The position numbers and the translations under genes are program-made. Below the pieces are notes generated by a model. The model made no database searches, was not told the origin of the DNA, and worked only from the letters and a program-made list of their open reading frames with translations. Positions 11,529 through 22,854 of a DNA stretch of 60,000 bases are shown here, in pieces. This DNA is from Symsagittifera roscoffensis (taxonomy: Eukaryota; Xenacoelomorpha; Acoela; Convolutidae): NCBI RefSeq assembly GCF_963678635.1, contig NC_087062.1:98015705-98075704 (forward strand), written 5' to 3'. The number at the start of each line of letters is the position of its first letter. Within the stretch, counting starts at the first letter, position 1.

Positions 11529-13810
11529 CTCATGCACGAAGGACCGAATGCGCGAAAAAACTCGTCAGCGAATGACCAAAAAATAAAAGTAGCCAAAAAA
11601 CAAATTTTAAAAAAGAGCAATTGCCGTTTAATAAAAGGCAGGAAAATTTTGCTTCTTTCATAGCAAAACTCTTGAAATAAAAAAATTGTTCCAATTCGGC
11701 GGCGTCAGTGACAATTTGGAAATTTTGCATAATTCTGCCGTTTTTAAATTCGGCCACTATCAGTACTCATTCCCTAAAAATGTTCACCCGCATCTAGTTC
11801 AAGCGTTAATAATCGACTATATTCCGATTTAAGTACCAGTCTTACTAAAATTGAGAAACAATTGATTTTAATCAATTTATAGTCGAATATAATCTCTCTT
11901 TTTAAAATCAAATTATATTTAATTATAATCCATTATAATCGATCAAAATCGATTATAATTTCATCTAGTTTTCGATACAATAATAATCAATTATAATTGA
12001 TTATAAACCATTCTTTTTATTCAAACTTCTAATTCATTAGTGTTCCACAAAAATCCATTATAATTGATTGTATTTGATTATAATCCTTTTTTTTGTCTAT
12101 TTTGTTTTCGAATTTGCATCTAAATTGCTTATATTTTATGCTTTTTGTAGACGTTGGTTTCTATGAAAAAATGAGAAAAATGATTTTAACGTTTTCCAAT
12201 CATTTCAAATTTATCAGGTTTTTTTTATTTCTTTCCCATTAAAGTTGTTTTGTGATGCATAATTTCAGATTTCTAACCAGCAAAGCATCAGCAAATTGAT
12301 TTAGTTTTATGATCAATTCGGAAGATTTTTTTTTCATGTACCGCTGGAACCTTTCCACAAATATGAGAAGATCTCTATGAAACTTTTAATTTGTGGTAAA
12401 ATTTTGTATTCAGATGAACCAAAGTGTTCAAGAGATCTCTCTTTTAGAGATTTTCTTTTTGACGCAAAAGTAATAACCCATAAGATATAAATTGAATATC
12501 GTTTTTGAATTGACAAAATTTTGGCAAAATAAGAGATTATAATCGATTATAATGGATTATAATTGATTTTAAGAGTTTTTGTAAGAACTAAAGAACTATA
12601 ATCAATCATAATCAATTATAAGAGCTTATAATCACTTGGAAAATATTACGATTATAATCAATTATAATTCCTTTGAACACCTAATTTTGGTTATTTTTAT
12701 CAATTATAATTGTCAAAAAATTATCATAATAATCCGTTATAATCGATTATATTCCGATTTTAGTACCAGTCTTACTAAAATTGAGAAACAATTGATTTTA
12801 ATCAATTATTAGTCGAATATAATCTCTCTTTTTCAGATCAAATTATATTTGATTATAAACCACTATAATCGATTATAATCGATTTTAAATTCATCTAGTT
12901 TTCGATACAATTATAATCAATTATAATTGATTATAATCCATCATTTTTATTCAAATTTCTTTTTCATTAGTTTCCAACAAAAATCCAATAAAATCGATTG
13001 TAATTGATATTAATCCTTTTTGTTTGTCCATTTCATCTTCGAATTTGCATCTAAATTTTTTTTATTTTATGCTTTTTGTAGACGTTGTTTCCCATGAAAA
13101 AATGAGAAAAATGTTTTTATCTTTTTCCAATCAATTCAAATTTATAAGGTTTTTTCTATTTTTTTCCCATTAAAGTTGTTTTGTGATGCATACTTTAAAA
13201 TTTTTAACCACCAAAGCATCAGCAAATTGATTTAATTTTATGATTGATTCGCAAGATTCATTTTTCATCTACCGCGGGAATCTTTCCACTTATATGAAAG
13301 GATCTCTATGAAACTTTTGTTTTGTGGTAAAACTTTGTGTTCAGATGAACCAATGTGTTCAAGAGATCTCTTTTTTAGAGATGTTCTTTTTGACGCAAAA
13401 ATAATAAACCATGAGATATAAATCGAATATAGTTTTGAATTGACAAAATTGTTGCAAAATAAGAGATTATAATCGATTATAATTGATTTTAAGGGTTTTT
13501 TGTAAGAATTATAATCAATTATCAAATTGATTTTAAGGGTTTTTTGTTAGAACTATAATCAATTATCATCGATTATAAGAGATTATAATCTCTTGGAAAA
13601 TATCACGATTATAATCAATTATAAATCCTTTAAACACCTAATTTTGGTAATTTTTATCAATTATAATTGTCAAAAAATCATCATAACAATCCGTTATAAT
13701 CGATTACTTACGCCTAAACTTGGATGAGGGTACTTTCTTTCCAAATTTTAGATTACTGAAATCTGGTTGGCTGATTTTTATTTTCGCGCATTCGGTCCTT
13801 CGCGTATGAG
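11529..13810. mobile_element. 2.3-kb TIR element of unknown superfamily
   Basis: The ends are inverted copies of about 30 bp. The left end reads ctcatgcacgaaggaccgaa then tgcgcgaaaa (from 11529); the complement of the right end (to 13810) reads ctcatacgcgaaggaccgaa then tgcgcgaaaa, with two differences. The interior has no transposase or other coding region. It consists mainly of two tandem units of about 0.93 kb rich in GATTATAATC-type words. It is therefore non-autonomous. No target-site duplication could be fixed, so the superfamily is open. Confidence 0.7.
11805..13706. repeat. two tandem 0.93-kb units of GATTATAATC-type DNA
   Basis: The landmark attccgattt(a/t)agtaccag occurs at 11821 and 12751, 930 bp apart. 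The two units align along their length, including a non-AT segment with ctatgaaacttttg and tgttcaagagatctct. Both are saturated with short near-palindromes of the form gattataatcgattataatc. Divergence between units is moderate, so this is an older duplication. Confidence 0.85.
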
Positions 13811-15230
13811 GGATTCCACCTTCATGATTTACTCCCCACTTATTTCTTCATCATGTTGTCTTTTCCGGTTGATTTCCCCGCCCTGTGTCAATTTTTAAAC
13901 TTAGGACATTTGAAAAAAGTCCAAAAAACATCAATCATCAAATGATTTTTAACCATCGATTTTCAATAACAAATTAAGAAATAAAACTGACTGATATATT
14001 GTTTATGAGAAAGTATAGGATCCTTTTGCCTTTTTTACTTTTAAATTCTAAAACTCCGTCTAAAAACGCCACCGTCTGGCACTTTTTGGCTTAAACATCC
14101 CAATATAATACTTACCTTATTACCTGTCTGAAATTTTCGATCGTGGAACTCGGTTGATTTCTTGTTGGCTCCACTCGAATGGGTCATCTAGATGACTCCT
14201 TTAGTTAACTCCACATAGATTCCCTAGGTACTGCTCTTGCTCTTTTAGTAATTATTTTTTCTAGCAGTTCAAATGCATTTTTTTACGTCTAAAATATGAC
14301 AGAGGCATTTTAATTGCAAAAAAGTCAAAGTCATGGAATCATGAGGCGAATTATGATTTCATGAATTTGGTCACAAGGTGGGCGATTTATGTTAAAAAGA
14401 TAACGGTTGGTATAAATAGTAATGGGTAAAAAAATCACTCTCGACATTAATTTTTTCAACTGCAAATGCTGCTACCACAAATAATTTGAATTTTTTTTTT
14501 AGTGTTAACTTTTATGATTTCAATTTTATGGCCCCACTTGATATTCAACACCTTCTCTGTAAAAAAAAAACAGCAAACTTCAGTTTGGTCTTGAACTGAT
14601 AAATTTACGCTTTGAACTCAAATTAAAAAACGATTATCTACTCCATCATTGAAAAAAACGGTGGCTATTTTGCGTTGTTAAGCGCTCGAACGAGGCGCAG
14701 TAGAATAATGAAGCATTTGAGGGTTTCGGCCTTCAGTTAAAATTAGTGAAGGTTGAGTTTGAGAATCCTGAGGAGCTCTTTCTTGTTGACTTATGGGCTT
14801 TTTGGTTCATTTAGTTTTTTTTGTATTTTTGTCGCAGTCCCCAAAAATTAGGTTTGACTCTGAGCTGAATTTGGAGGTGGACTTTTTAATCTATCTTTTG
14901 GGCTGATTTGATCACGATAAGTGAATTGCGAATTGCTCGTAACGGAGGCTTCTTAGGGGCTGGGTTTGTCCAATATGTGTATTAAAGATATATCTGTAGC
15001 TGCAGGCGGTGAAATTTGAGCGTGCGGATTGATTGGTTTTCAGTCGAGATAACGCCAATAAATGATTTAGCCGAGATATACAGAAGGTTCAGACTTACTA
15101 AAATTGTTTTCACAACGCTGAACCCATATCAATTGACCTGGAGTTTTTTCGCAATTGATCTGGAATTTTTCACGTTTTTTTTTTTAATTTTTCAAGCTTT
15201 TATAAACTGAACATTGTGGTTGCTCAAATC
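13811..15230. other. no gene seen
   Basis: Stop-rich AT-rich sequence without a recognisable protein, RNA or repeat. Confidence 0.3.
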
Positions 15231-15448
15231 GGACCAAGTTAACATCCTAAATCCCTCCAAGAGGATGTTAACTTGGTTCTAAGTTGGGATTTTTCAGCCA
15301 ATCAGAATCGAGCATTTTACATGCAGCGCTTAGCAAATTTAATTTATATTGAACACAGTGGTGGAGGGTCTTCACTTGGTCTATTTGGGGGGGGGGGGGG
15401 GGTGTTGGGGGGGGGGGGGTGTGTTGGGGGGAGGATGTTAACTTGATC
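15231..15448 (+). mobile_element. MITE, family D copy 1
   Basis: The ends are inverted: ggaccaagttaacatcct at 15231 and aggatgttaacttgatc at about 15432-15448. The first 50 bp form their own hairpin (ggaccaagttaacatcct paired with aggatgttaacttggttc), followed by a body containing tcagccaatc.gaatcgagca that is shared with the copies at 20.9 and 21.4 kb. No coding capacity. The G-rich stretch before the right end is greatly expanded here. Confidence 0.7.
15388..15433 (+). repeat. poly-G tract
   Basis: Two runs of about 12-14 G are separated by tgtt and followed by tgtgttggggggagg. In other family-D copies this spot is only tttgggggagg, so the run grew inside this copy. Could fold as a G-quadruplex. 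Confidence 0.9.
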
Positions 15449-15507
15449 AACAGAACAGTATTCGCTCTTAACAAATCCCCCCTCCCCCTGTAAATAAAAA
15501 CACCCGT

Positions 15508-16320
15508 ACCCAGTAAATTTTCTAAAACAGATCTGAAATTCTTTATTTTTTGTGTAAGTTAACTTTCAGATCTGAAATTCTTTATTTCAGATCCTAGATA
15601 AGAATAAACCAATTTCAGATCTGAAAAATTATTTTTTGAGAAAAATGGAAAATTTCAAAATTTTGAATTGACTCTTGAAGTTTTGTTACGTGTCTTGCTG
15701 AGCATGAAAACATTAAATTTAGATCAAAAATGGGATCAAGTTAACATCAAATTAAATCGTCCCTAGAATTAGACAGTGGAAAAATTTCTGCGATTAATTC
15801 TCACATCAATCTTTTGTATTGGTTTCTGTCCAATAAGCAGTAAAACAGCCTAAGGTAGATGATATTTTCAAGTTCTATCTGTTTTAGATGATTATGGATT
15901 TATCAAAAAAATTTGTTCGTATCATTGCATAAAGTAGATTCGTTAGTAGTAGCTGCTTAGTAGTTTTGCGAAATTTTCCATCTCGAATCCCACACGTTTG
16001 GCCGTAATAAAATAAATAAGTCAACCAAACTTTTGAGACCAGAAATAGCCAAGAAAAAGAAATTTTCAGATCTGAAATAGTCAAGAAAAAGAAAATTTCA
16101 GATCTGAAATAGCCAGGAAAAAGAAGTTTTCAGATCTGAAATTATATCTGAAATAGATTTTTTCAGATCTGAAATAACCATCTGAAATTAGATCTGAAAT
16201 AGCCCATCCTTAAAGTATCCAAGCGTTATTTAAACATTTCACAAATCACAACCATTTCAGATCAGAAATTTAGATCTGAAATAGATTATTTCAGAACTGT
16301 TTTTAGAAAATTTACTGGGT
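15508..16320. mobile_element. 813-bp TIR element built of TTTCAGATCTGAAA palindromes
   Basis: Left end acccagtaaattttctaaaa (15508) is repeated inverted at the right end, where the complement of the sequence ending at 16320 reads acccagtaaattttctaaaa. Inside are more than ten complete or partial copies of the 14-bp palindrome TTTCAGATCTGAAA, concentrated at 15530-15640 and 16060-16290, with spacers such as tagccaggaaaaagaag. No coding region. The target-site duplication is unclear (ta-like or none). Confidence 0.75.
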
Positions 16321-16404
16321 TATGAGCAGTAAATTCGCACTAGAGCGTTGTATGTAAATTCGATTTTTGCTGCATTCTGATTTTGCTGCATTCGGGGGGG
16401 GGGT

Positions 16405-16604
16405 GGACTTTCTTTTTCCATAAGACCTGGGTGCCCCCCACACCTTCACACGAGCACCAATTTTATGGTCTAACGAGTGGTTTTACAAAGGTTGTGGTTG
16501 ATTATAAAGAACAAATATTTTTGTCATGGCCTAATTTATCTGCATGTCAATTTTTGAACAGTAACTTTAATTATAAAAATTTGCAGGTGGGAAGGAAAAA
16601 GAGC
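16405..16604 (+). mobile_element. hAT-like MITE, family B
   Basis: Starts ggactttctttttcc and ends ggtgggaaggaaaaagagc. It shares the core word tatggt(c/g)taacgagtggtt with copies at 36489-36681 and 47423-47607, and a diverged form at 19129-19338. About 200 bp, non-coding. Family placement rests on the 8-bp duplication at the 36.5-kb copy. Confidence 0.7.
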
Positions 16605-17129
16605 TCTAACTGGAATAGGGTCCAAAATTTAGCAATATAACCTGAATCACAGGGAGTGTAATCTCTATTATGTTTTATGTTGGTATAACTTTATACGTTG
16701 CGCCTTGTATGGGCGCGGATTTTTCCCCTGGCCTTGACCGGTGGTCATACAGACCTTTCTTTGCCAGAGACTTTCCCCGAAACAGATCGACCATGAGTCT
16801 TAAGTAGTTTCGTTCAACCATCCTGTGATTAAGATACAATATCTTCAGAAGTAGACCATAACGAAACAGCTGTGCAGGAAACAAAACAGCCAACATTAAA
16901 TTTTTTCATATTTAAAGTAAGATCAAATCATACAAATTGTTATAAGACACGTCTAATTCAAATATTACTCATGTTGTGTCAGTTTGTCTCAGTTTTATGA
17001 ACATTAGCGATGATTCGAATTGAATCGTTATAAGCTTTTAAGAATAAATTTATGAAATAATAAAACAGCAGAAGAAAGGCAGATATATAACAACCAAACT
17101 ATGATTCTCTCAAATTACAGTTTCAATAA
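16605..17129. other. no gene seen
   Basis: Unremarkable AT-rich DNA leading to the tRNA gene. No protein or repeat recognised. Confidence 0.3.
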
Positions 17130-17211
17130 GCAGTCATGGCCGAGTGGTTAAGGCGTCTGACTAGAAATCAGATGGGATCTTCCCGCGTAGGTTCGAATCC
17201 TGCTGACTGCG
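17130..17211 (+). tRNA. tRNA-Ser (anticodon AGA)
   Basis: An 82-nt type II tRNA with every part intact. Acceptor gcagtca pairs fully with tgactgc; D-arm ggccgagtggttaaggc (A box) follows. The anticodon stem tctga/tcaga encloses loop ctagaaa with anticodon AGA. The long serine variable arm is tgggatcttcccgcg, and the T-arm taggttcgaatcctg contains a perfect B box. Discriminator base G is at 17211 and an oligo-T terminator starts at 17214. It decodes UCU after A34-to-inosine editing (family knowledge: also UCC and UCA). No intron. Promoter elements are internal. Confidence 0.97.
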
Positions 17212-17302
17212 AGTTTTTTTTTTAAATCTAGTAGAATTGATAGAAATAAATCCCCCATGTCTATTCTTTCACGCCAACATTGCTAAATTCTCTATTCGCT
17301 GC

Positions 17303-17386
17303 GCCGAAAATTAAAAACCTATTCACAAAGCCGAAAATTAAAAAGCTATTCACAAAGCCGAAAATTAAAAAGCTATTGTCCACTGC
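17303..17386. repeat. 27-bp tandem repeat, three copies
   Basis: The unit gccgaaaattaaaaagctat + tcacaaa starts at 17303, 17330 and 17357. The third copy degenerates into gtccactgcgcc. It begins 92 bp past the tRNA gene. Confidence 0.9.
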
Positions 17387-17487
17387 GCCGAAAGTGTATT
17401 CTTCCTAATTACAAAGAATGGCAAAAATATAATTAATTGCGGCAAATTTCCGACATTACAGTCTAGTATTCGTTCAAATCCGGGCTC

Positions 17488-18015
17488 GGATCTACTTAAC
17501 AATTATTTCCCCCCCTATCACAAAAGGGGGGAAATTGTTAAGTAGGTTCAGCTAGCAAATTACTAGCAAATTAGTCGAACTTTCAGCCAATCAGAAGGCA
17601 GCAAATTCTGAAACCGAGAAAGTTCTAATTGGCAACAGCTGTTACACTTAGCAAATAAGCACGTAAAATGAACTTAGCAAATGAGCGCGTAAATTATGGG
17701 GGGAGGGTGAATTCCCATAGGTTCCAACATTCATAGGTTCCAAAAATAAAAAATCAGTCGCATAAGTTCCAAAATTTATCTTCTTGAATTCTGATTGGTT
17801 GAAATTTGAGCCAACGAATTTATGGATCGATTGTTTACTGTTCAACCAGCATAAGCTCAAGCTGTAGAATAGTGACCGCCGCAGCCGCGCCAACGTGTTG
17901 CGAGCTTGCCACCAAAGGGTAGGACTCTAAACGAAATTTAGAGCCGGTTATCGCCGCGAAGCAGGTACCAGATTCTTAAGCAGGTACCATAGGGGGGAAA
18001 ATGTTAAGTAGATCC
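17488..18015. mobile_element. non-autonomous hAT element, family C (528 bp)
   Basis: Terminal inverted repeats ggatctacttaac / gttaagtagatcc bound the element, and a perfect 8-bp duplication ccgggctc lies on both sides (17480-17487 and 18016-18023). An 8-bp target duplication is the hAT hallmark. A second internal copy of the end (gaaattgttaagtaggttc at about 17531) suggests a smaller element nested or a deletion derivative. No transposase. Confidence 0.85.
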
Positions 18016-18153
18016 CCGGGCTCTTTTCCAGTTTCCCACCCCCTCGTAAAATTTCAAAATAAAGCTGTTCAAAAATTATTCTCACGGCATTTAACATGTA
18101 AAAAAGCAGGTTGTGGAAATTTGTTCACCCGCTCACGCTGACACGTTTTAATG

Positions 18154-18752
18154 GTAACTTCTCAAAAGGCATAATTCCCAAATGGCATAAAAAAGAATTT
18201 TTTCCCAAATGGCGTAGATTTCAGGTTTTAATTATAGTTCAGACGTTTTCTATCAATTTTTAATTCTAAAGTTTTGACAGGAACGAAAACGGAGGCGGAG
18301 CAATCAGCAGAATGGTCCAAATGCAGAAAAACAGAAAAATTTTGACTTATATTGGTTTATACGGGCTATTTGATAGAACAATTATTAGAATCGTCAAAAA
18401 TACCAAGAAAACGATTAAATATGCATGAATTGTCTAATTTCATTAAGTTTTTTTATTAATTTTTTTTTAAAAATTCTTGATTAAATTACTCAAATTGTGC
18501 ATAAAATGTTCGTTGCGTTGGTATGACGAGTGAATACGCGGTTGTCTAAATACTGCTATGTAACCAGCTTATGCTTTGCGGTTTTGCTAATAAATTCTGC
18601 TATCTTTTAAAGATCAAATGTCAATCAACATTTGAATTGACAATTTGACAAATTTTTCAAAATTGTCCGCGAAAAAGTTTTTCTCGATTTTTCTAATGCA
18701 ACTGTTGCATAAAATTTATGCCATTTGGGAATTATGCCATTAGAGTCGTAAT
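18154..18752. mobile_element. Mutator-like MITE with 10-bp duplication
   Basis: A long inverted repeat is centred on ggcataattcccaaatggca (18168) and its complement ending at 18738. Outside it the ends continue as gtaacttctcaaaa and the matching complement of agagtcgtaat. The 10-bp word cgttttaatg flanks both sides (18144-18153 and 18753-18762). A 9-11-bp duplication with long TIRs is typical of Mutator-like elements. No coding region. Confidence 0.7.
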
Positions 18753-19128
18753 CGTTTTAATGCATTTTTTTACATAAAAGGTCATTTTAAATAAGTTTTC
18801 ATATATTTAATTTCCGAAAAAATCTAAGGAACTGGAAAAGAGCCAAATTCCCATCACGAAAAATGTTTAACTTTATTTTTCACCAAAACTCAATTTGCGC
18901 GTTTTTTTTTCTCAAATTTTCTACCTTAAAAGGCGAGGGAGGTTTTACCAAGTAGCAAAACGTAAAATTTGGTTAAAAATACACTGCGACATTTTTCTGA
19001 ATGACGAAATCATACTTATTAAACGATTGAGAACTAGGTGTCTTATTCTCAAGGAACCTGGTTTTTTTCAAGGGATCACTTTATCATAGTAGTACCAATT
19101 TAAAAGCTCATTCTGTATGAAATATGGG

Positions 19129-19338
19129 GGATCCTTTTCCTCCCCCAACCCACTTGCAGTTTCTTACAATTAAATTTTATGTTCAAATTGTCCGAACATG
19201 ACAAAAACTGGCATGCAGACTGATTGGGCTATGACAAACATGTGTGTTCTTCATAACAAGCAAACCTTGGAAAACCACTCCTTACAGCAAAAAATTGATG
19301 CACGTGTGAGTTGGGGGGGGGGGGTCAGGAAAAAGAGC
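19129..19338 (-). mobile_element. MITE, family B, diverged copy
   Basis: Starts ggatccttttcctccccc and ends tcaggaaaaagagc. The interior follows the minus orientation of the 36.5-kb copy, with aattgtccgaacatgacaaa and ttggaaaaccactcctta as shared landmarks. Contains a G11 run near 19313. Confidence 0.6.
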
Positions 19339-20830
19339 ACCGAGCGTACTAAAAAATTTTTTTCGGGGCAGATTTCAGAAATATGCAAGCGAGGGTTGAC
19401 CATTCCTCAAAAAAATTAGGTTTTTTTACTTATTCCGCCTAAATTTCTTCTTATAACAATTTTGTATTATTCAACGTATAAATACAGAATAAAACACTGA
19501 TAGCACAGAGAGCACTGGTTGTTTTGGTTAATAAAACGATCACAGTATTCTTTAGCCGATTTCTAACAAGGCAGAATTTCGAGCAGATGTGAAAGTGGTC
19601 ATTTTTTCTTGGAGCTTTCTTCTGCGTTTTTCTTTCTGGTTAGGGTGAAATTCTGCAGCATGTTTGAAAAAAATTGAATATTTAAGCAAATATTAGATAT
19701 TTTCGCCATTTCGATTTATTTGAAGTCGACTTTAAATGGTGGAAAAAAAAAACATTTTTATGATGGCACTGTAGTTTGTTTGGCTGATTCTAGCCAATCA
19801 GATTAAAGCAAAATAGTTGATTTTAAGACATTTTATTATCGATTTTTGGGTGCTAAAGTAAAAGACCCAAAAATCACCTAGCTTAGAACTTTTTAGAAGA
19901 TTGGTAGGAATTTTCCGCTATCTTACACATTTCTTATAAGAAAAGTTCTAATATAGTAATTTTTTCCCAAAAATCAAAAATTTGCCAAAATTTTTTTCAA
20001 TCTATTTCTAATTCGAAAGAAAATTTTCGCGTTTTTCTATTTTATGCCTTCAAAAGTTCTAAAAAAAGTTTTTATTTTGTATGCATTTTGAACAAAAAAT
20101 GTCTAAACGAAATAATTGAAATTTGTTTTCAATGACTTTCTTAATTTTTTGTAATTATTTTAAATTATTTTTGAGACAATAAAATTTCAATTTTGACGAA
20201 TCATGTCATATAGCTGCGGACGTGTTGTATGAGGGGTTCGAGTATATAACGCCAAAAATATCTACTTAGCACAATCTATTATAAAAACTAACTTTATTAT
20301 GTTAGTAGGGTTTTCAGAAAACTCATGTAGCGAAACGAGTCATTTGGTTTCTGAGGTTCTGTTATTATACTCTCTGTCATCGGAGAATTTCTGAACTGGT
20401 TATAAAATCTCAAAAAAGTTGAGAAACAACACGCACAAAAATTTTCAATATTTATTTTTAAAAATTTCGTATCTTAAAACTTTCTTGCAACAAAAGTCAC
20501 TGTTTTACATTTTTCTTATTAATTAAATCCCTAACTTGTGACGCTCCTAGAGCCAAAGTTTGTACAAAGCACTAAGATTCTTTTAAGGAAAATTCTAAGA
20601 TAGCGAGTTTTGTTCAACCCGGAGGAACAAAATTTCGAGTGAATTTGGGCTGTGATTGGATCAAGCATTCATCTGCCCTAGCTTTTTGTGAAAAAAGCTC
20701 GGATCAACTCTACAATATCATTCAAAATCGAGTCAGGGGGGCGAAAATACATTTTTAAAATGATTTTGTTTTGGGCAAAGCCTGTGTTCATTGCAAATTA
20801 ACTGTTTCATTAAGAAAATTTGATCGAAAA
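19339..20830. other. no gene seen
   Basis: AT-rich, stop-rich DNA with no recognisable protein or RNA. Confidence 0.3.
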
Positions 20831-21643
20831 AACTAATTTAGGTTCTAAACAGCATATCAATGCAATCACAGGACCAAGTTAACATCCTCCCCCTTAACTA
20901 GACAAAATTAAGACCTTCCTCTCCAGCACTCAATTTGGAACAAAAGCTGCGGGTAAAAAGCTGCTCGATTCTGAGTTGCTAAAAAATTCAGCTTTGACCT
21001 AAGTAAACGTTTTCCCCTAAATCGGTTTAGGGGGAGGATGTTAATTTGGTCCCAATTTTGCATCAAAAATTGTTAAAATCATTCTTTTTTGAGCGTTTGT
21101 TCGAAATATTTTAGGCTACGTTTTAGTAATTAGACAATCGCGTATTCATACTCGCCAGTAAATAGACAGTTACTATATTAACCAATCAGAATTAGGATGA
21201 GAAAGCTGAGGAAATATTTTTTCATTATTTGCTGCTTCTGATTCCCTCTCTCAGATCTGACTGGTTCAAATATTTTGTGTCTTCTTACTGACAATTATGC
21301 ATTCGCGGTTGTCTTCTTATTCCTACGTAAGCGAAGCATGCATTTCGAACAAACACTCAAATAAAAAAGATTTTTACATTACATGTTTTGATGCTTGATT
21401 ATGACCAAGTCAACATCCTCCTCCCTAAATCGATTTGGGGGAGGGGATGCTAACTTGGTTCAAAATTCGATTTTTCAGCCAATCCGAATCGAGCATTTTA
21501 CGCGCAGCGCTGAGCAAATTTCGGCCAAATTGAATGCTGGTGAGGAAGATCTTAACTTGTCCTAGTTTAAGAGCAGGATGTTAACTTGAACGTGCGATTG
21601 CATTGATATGCCCTTTAATTACCTAAATTAATGTTTCCAATAT
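20831..21643. mobile_element. 813-bp foldback palindrome holding two opposed family-D MITEs
   Basis: The two halves are imperfect inverted copies meeting near 21230. Outer arms: gcatatcaatgcaatcaca (about 20852) and tgcgattgcattgatatgc (about 21592). Then come a minus family-D MITE (20871-21052) and a plus copy (21403-21591). Inner arms also pair, for example gagcgtttgttcgaaatatt (about 21100) with the complement of 21342-21362, and accaatcaga (21181) with tctgactggt (21256). The whole unit can fold on itself. No coding region. Confidence 0.75.
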
Positions 21644-22231
21644 TTTTTTTTGATAGAAACATTTAAATTTTGATGAACGTAGGCTATACTCAAAGTGAAT
21701 TCTTGAAAAGCTGGTATTATTGCCTCTCTGAATCAATTTTGGGAGACGTTGTACGGTTGATTTGAACTTGCTCTGACATTAAGCTGAGGCAAATGAGTTG
21801 TTGATATGAACACAGCGCGAATCTTATCGATATTTAGTTTTTTGCATGTTTTTTGCATGCGAAAAAAAAAATTAGCACGCGCGATGCTTAAGCTAATTAT
21901 AATAGGCTCTGTTTTAATAATGATAATTATAGTTGGCTCTGCTTGGCTCTTCCCCCCATTTTTAAAACCTTTTTTTTTCAGTTACAATGAAAAGAGTCGC
22001 TTGGCAACCAAAAGAATCCCGATCGATACCCATACGCTGTCAATTTTTGTAAAATTGGTCTGAATTGAAAAACATCACCCCAGGCAAAAAAAATTCCTCA
22101 CATTCTCCCCCCAAATGATAAAAGAAACGAAAACGAAATTTTTGTAAAAATATTTGATCGATATTTCTACGAAATGCTGACTGTCAATTTGAAGCAAATT
22201 TGAAGCAAACGAAAAAAATTTCAGAAATTTT
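21644..22231. other. no gene seen
   Basis: AT-rich sequence, no recognisable gene or repeat. Confidence 0.3.
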
Positions 22232-22290
22232 AGCCGCGAGAGGTTCTTTTTCTGTTTTTTGTAGCCGCGAGAGGTTCTTTTTCCGTTTCC
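22232..22290. repeat. 31-bp direct duplication
   Basis: The word tagccgcgagaggttctttt appears at 22231 and 22262, followed both times by tct/tcc-gttt. A recent small tandem duplication. Confidence 0.85.
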
Positions 22291-22854
22291 TCTATATAAT
22301 TTTCACAACACTGAATCTAATTTCTGAGACAACACTCTTTTCATTTTTGTAGTTTATGGTTTTTTGAATTGGTTCAAGGCTTTAGATATCAGCTTTGTGT
22401 TTCGTGGTGATATCGATCCAGTTTTGTTCAAAAAAATTTCGTTTTTCTTTTTGATTATTCAAGAGGGTGGCTACAACAAAAACTTGAAGCACTGATCAAA
22501 AATATAAAAGATTAAAAGTTTGAGTACGATAGGGCTTCTTCAATGGAATATCATTTTAAATTTTCTCATTTTTAAAAAGGGTTTGAATTTTGCATTGGTT
22601 GAACGGGAGGCGTACCAATATGCACAATGGTCTACGAGCAGAATAGGTCCAATAGCCATTACGAGGCCAAACTGAGCATTTTGTGCATTGTGAGCGGATT
22701 CCACAACAAGGACGCTCCCTTTTTTCTTCTTTTGTTCTTTACTAGCCTTTGATCGTTCCGACAAAATTTCAACATGTTTAAAGACTTGTCTCTGGAATGC
22801 AGGAACATACAGATACAAAATTGTGCGCCTATGCAGTGCACAGTTTGAACTCGT

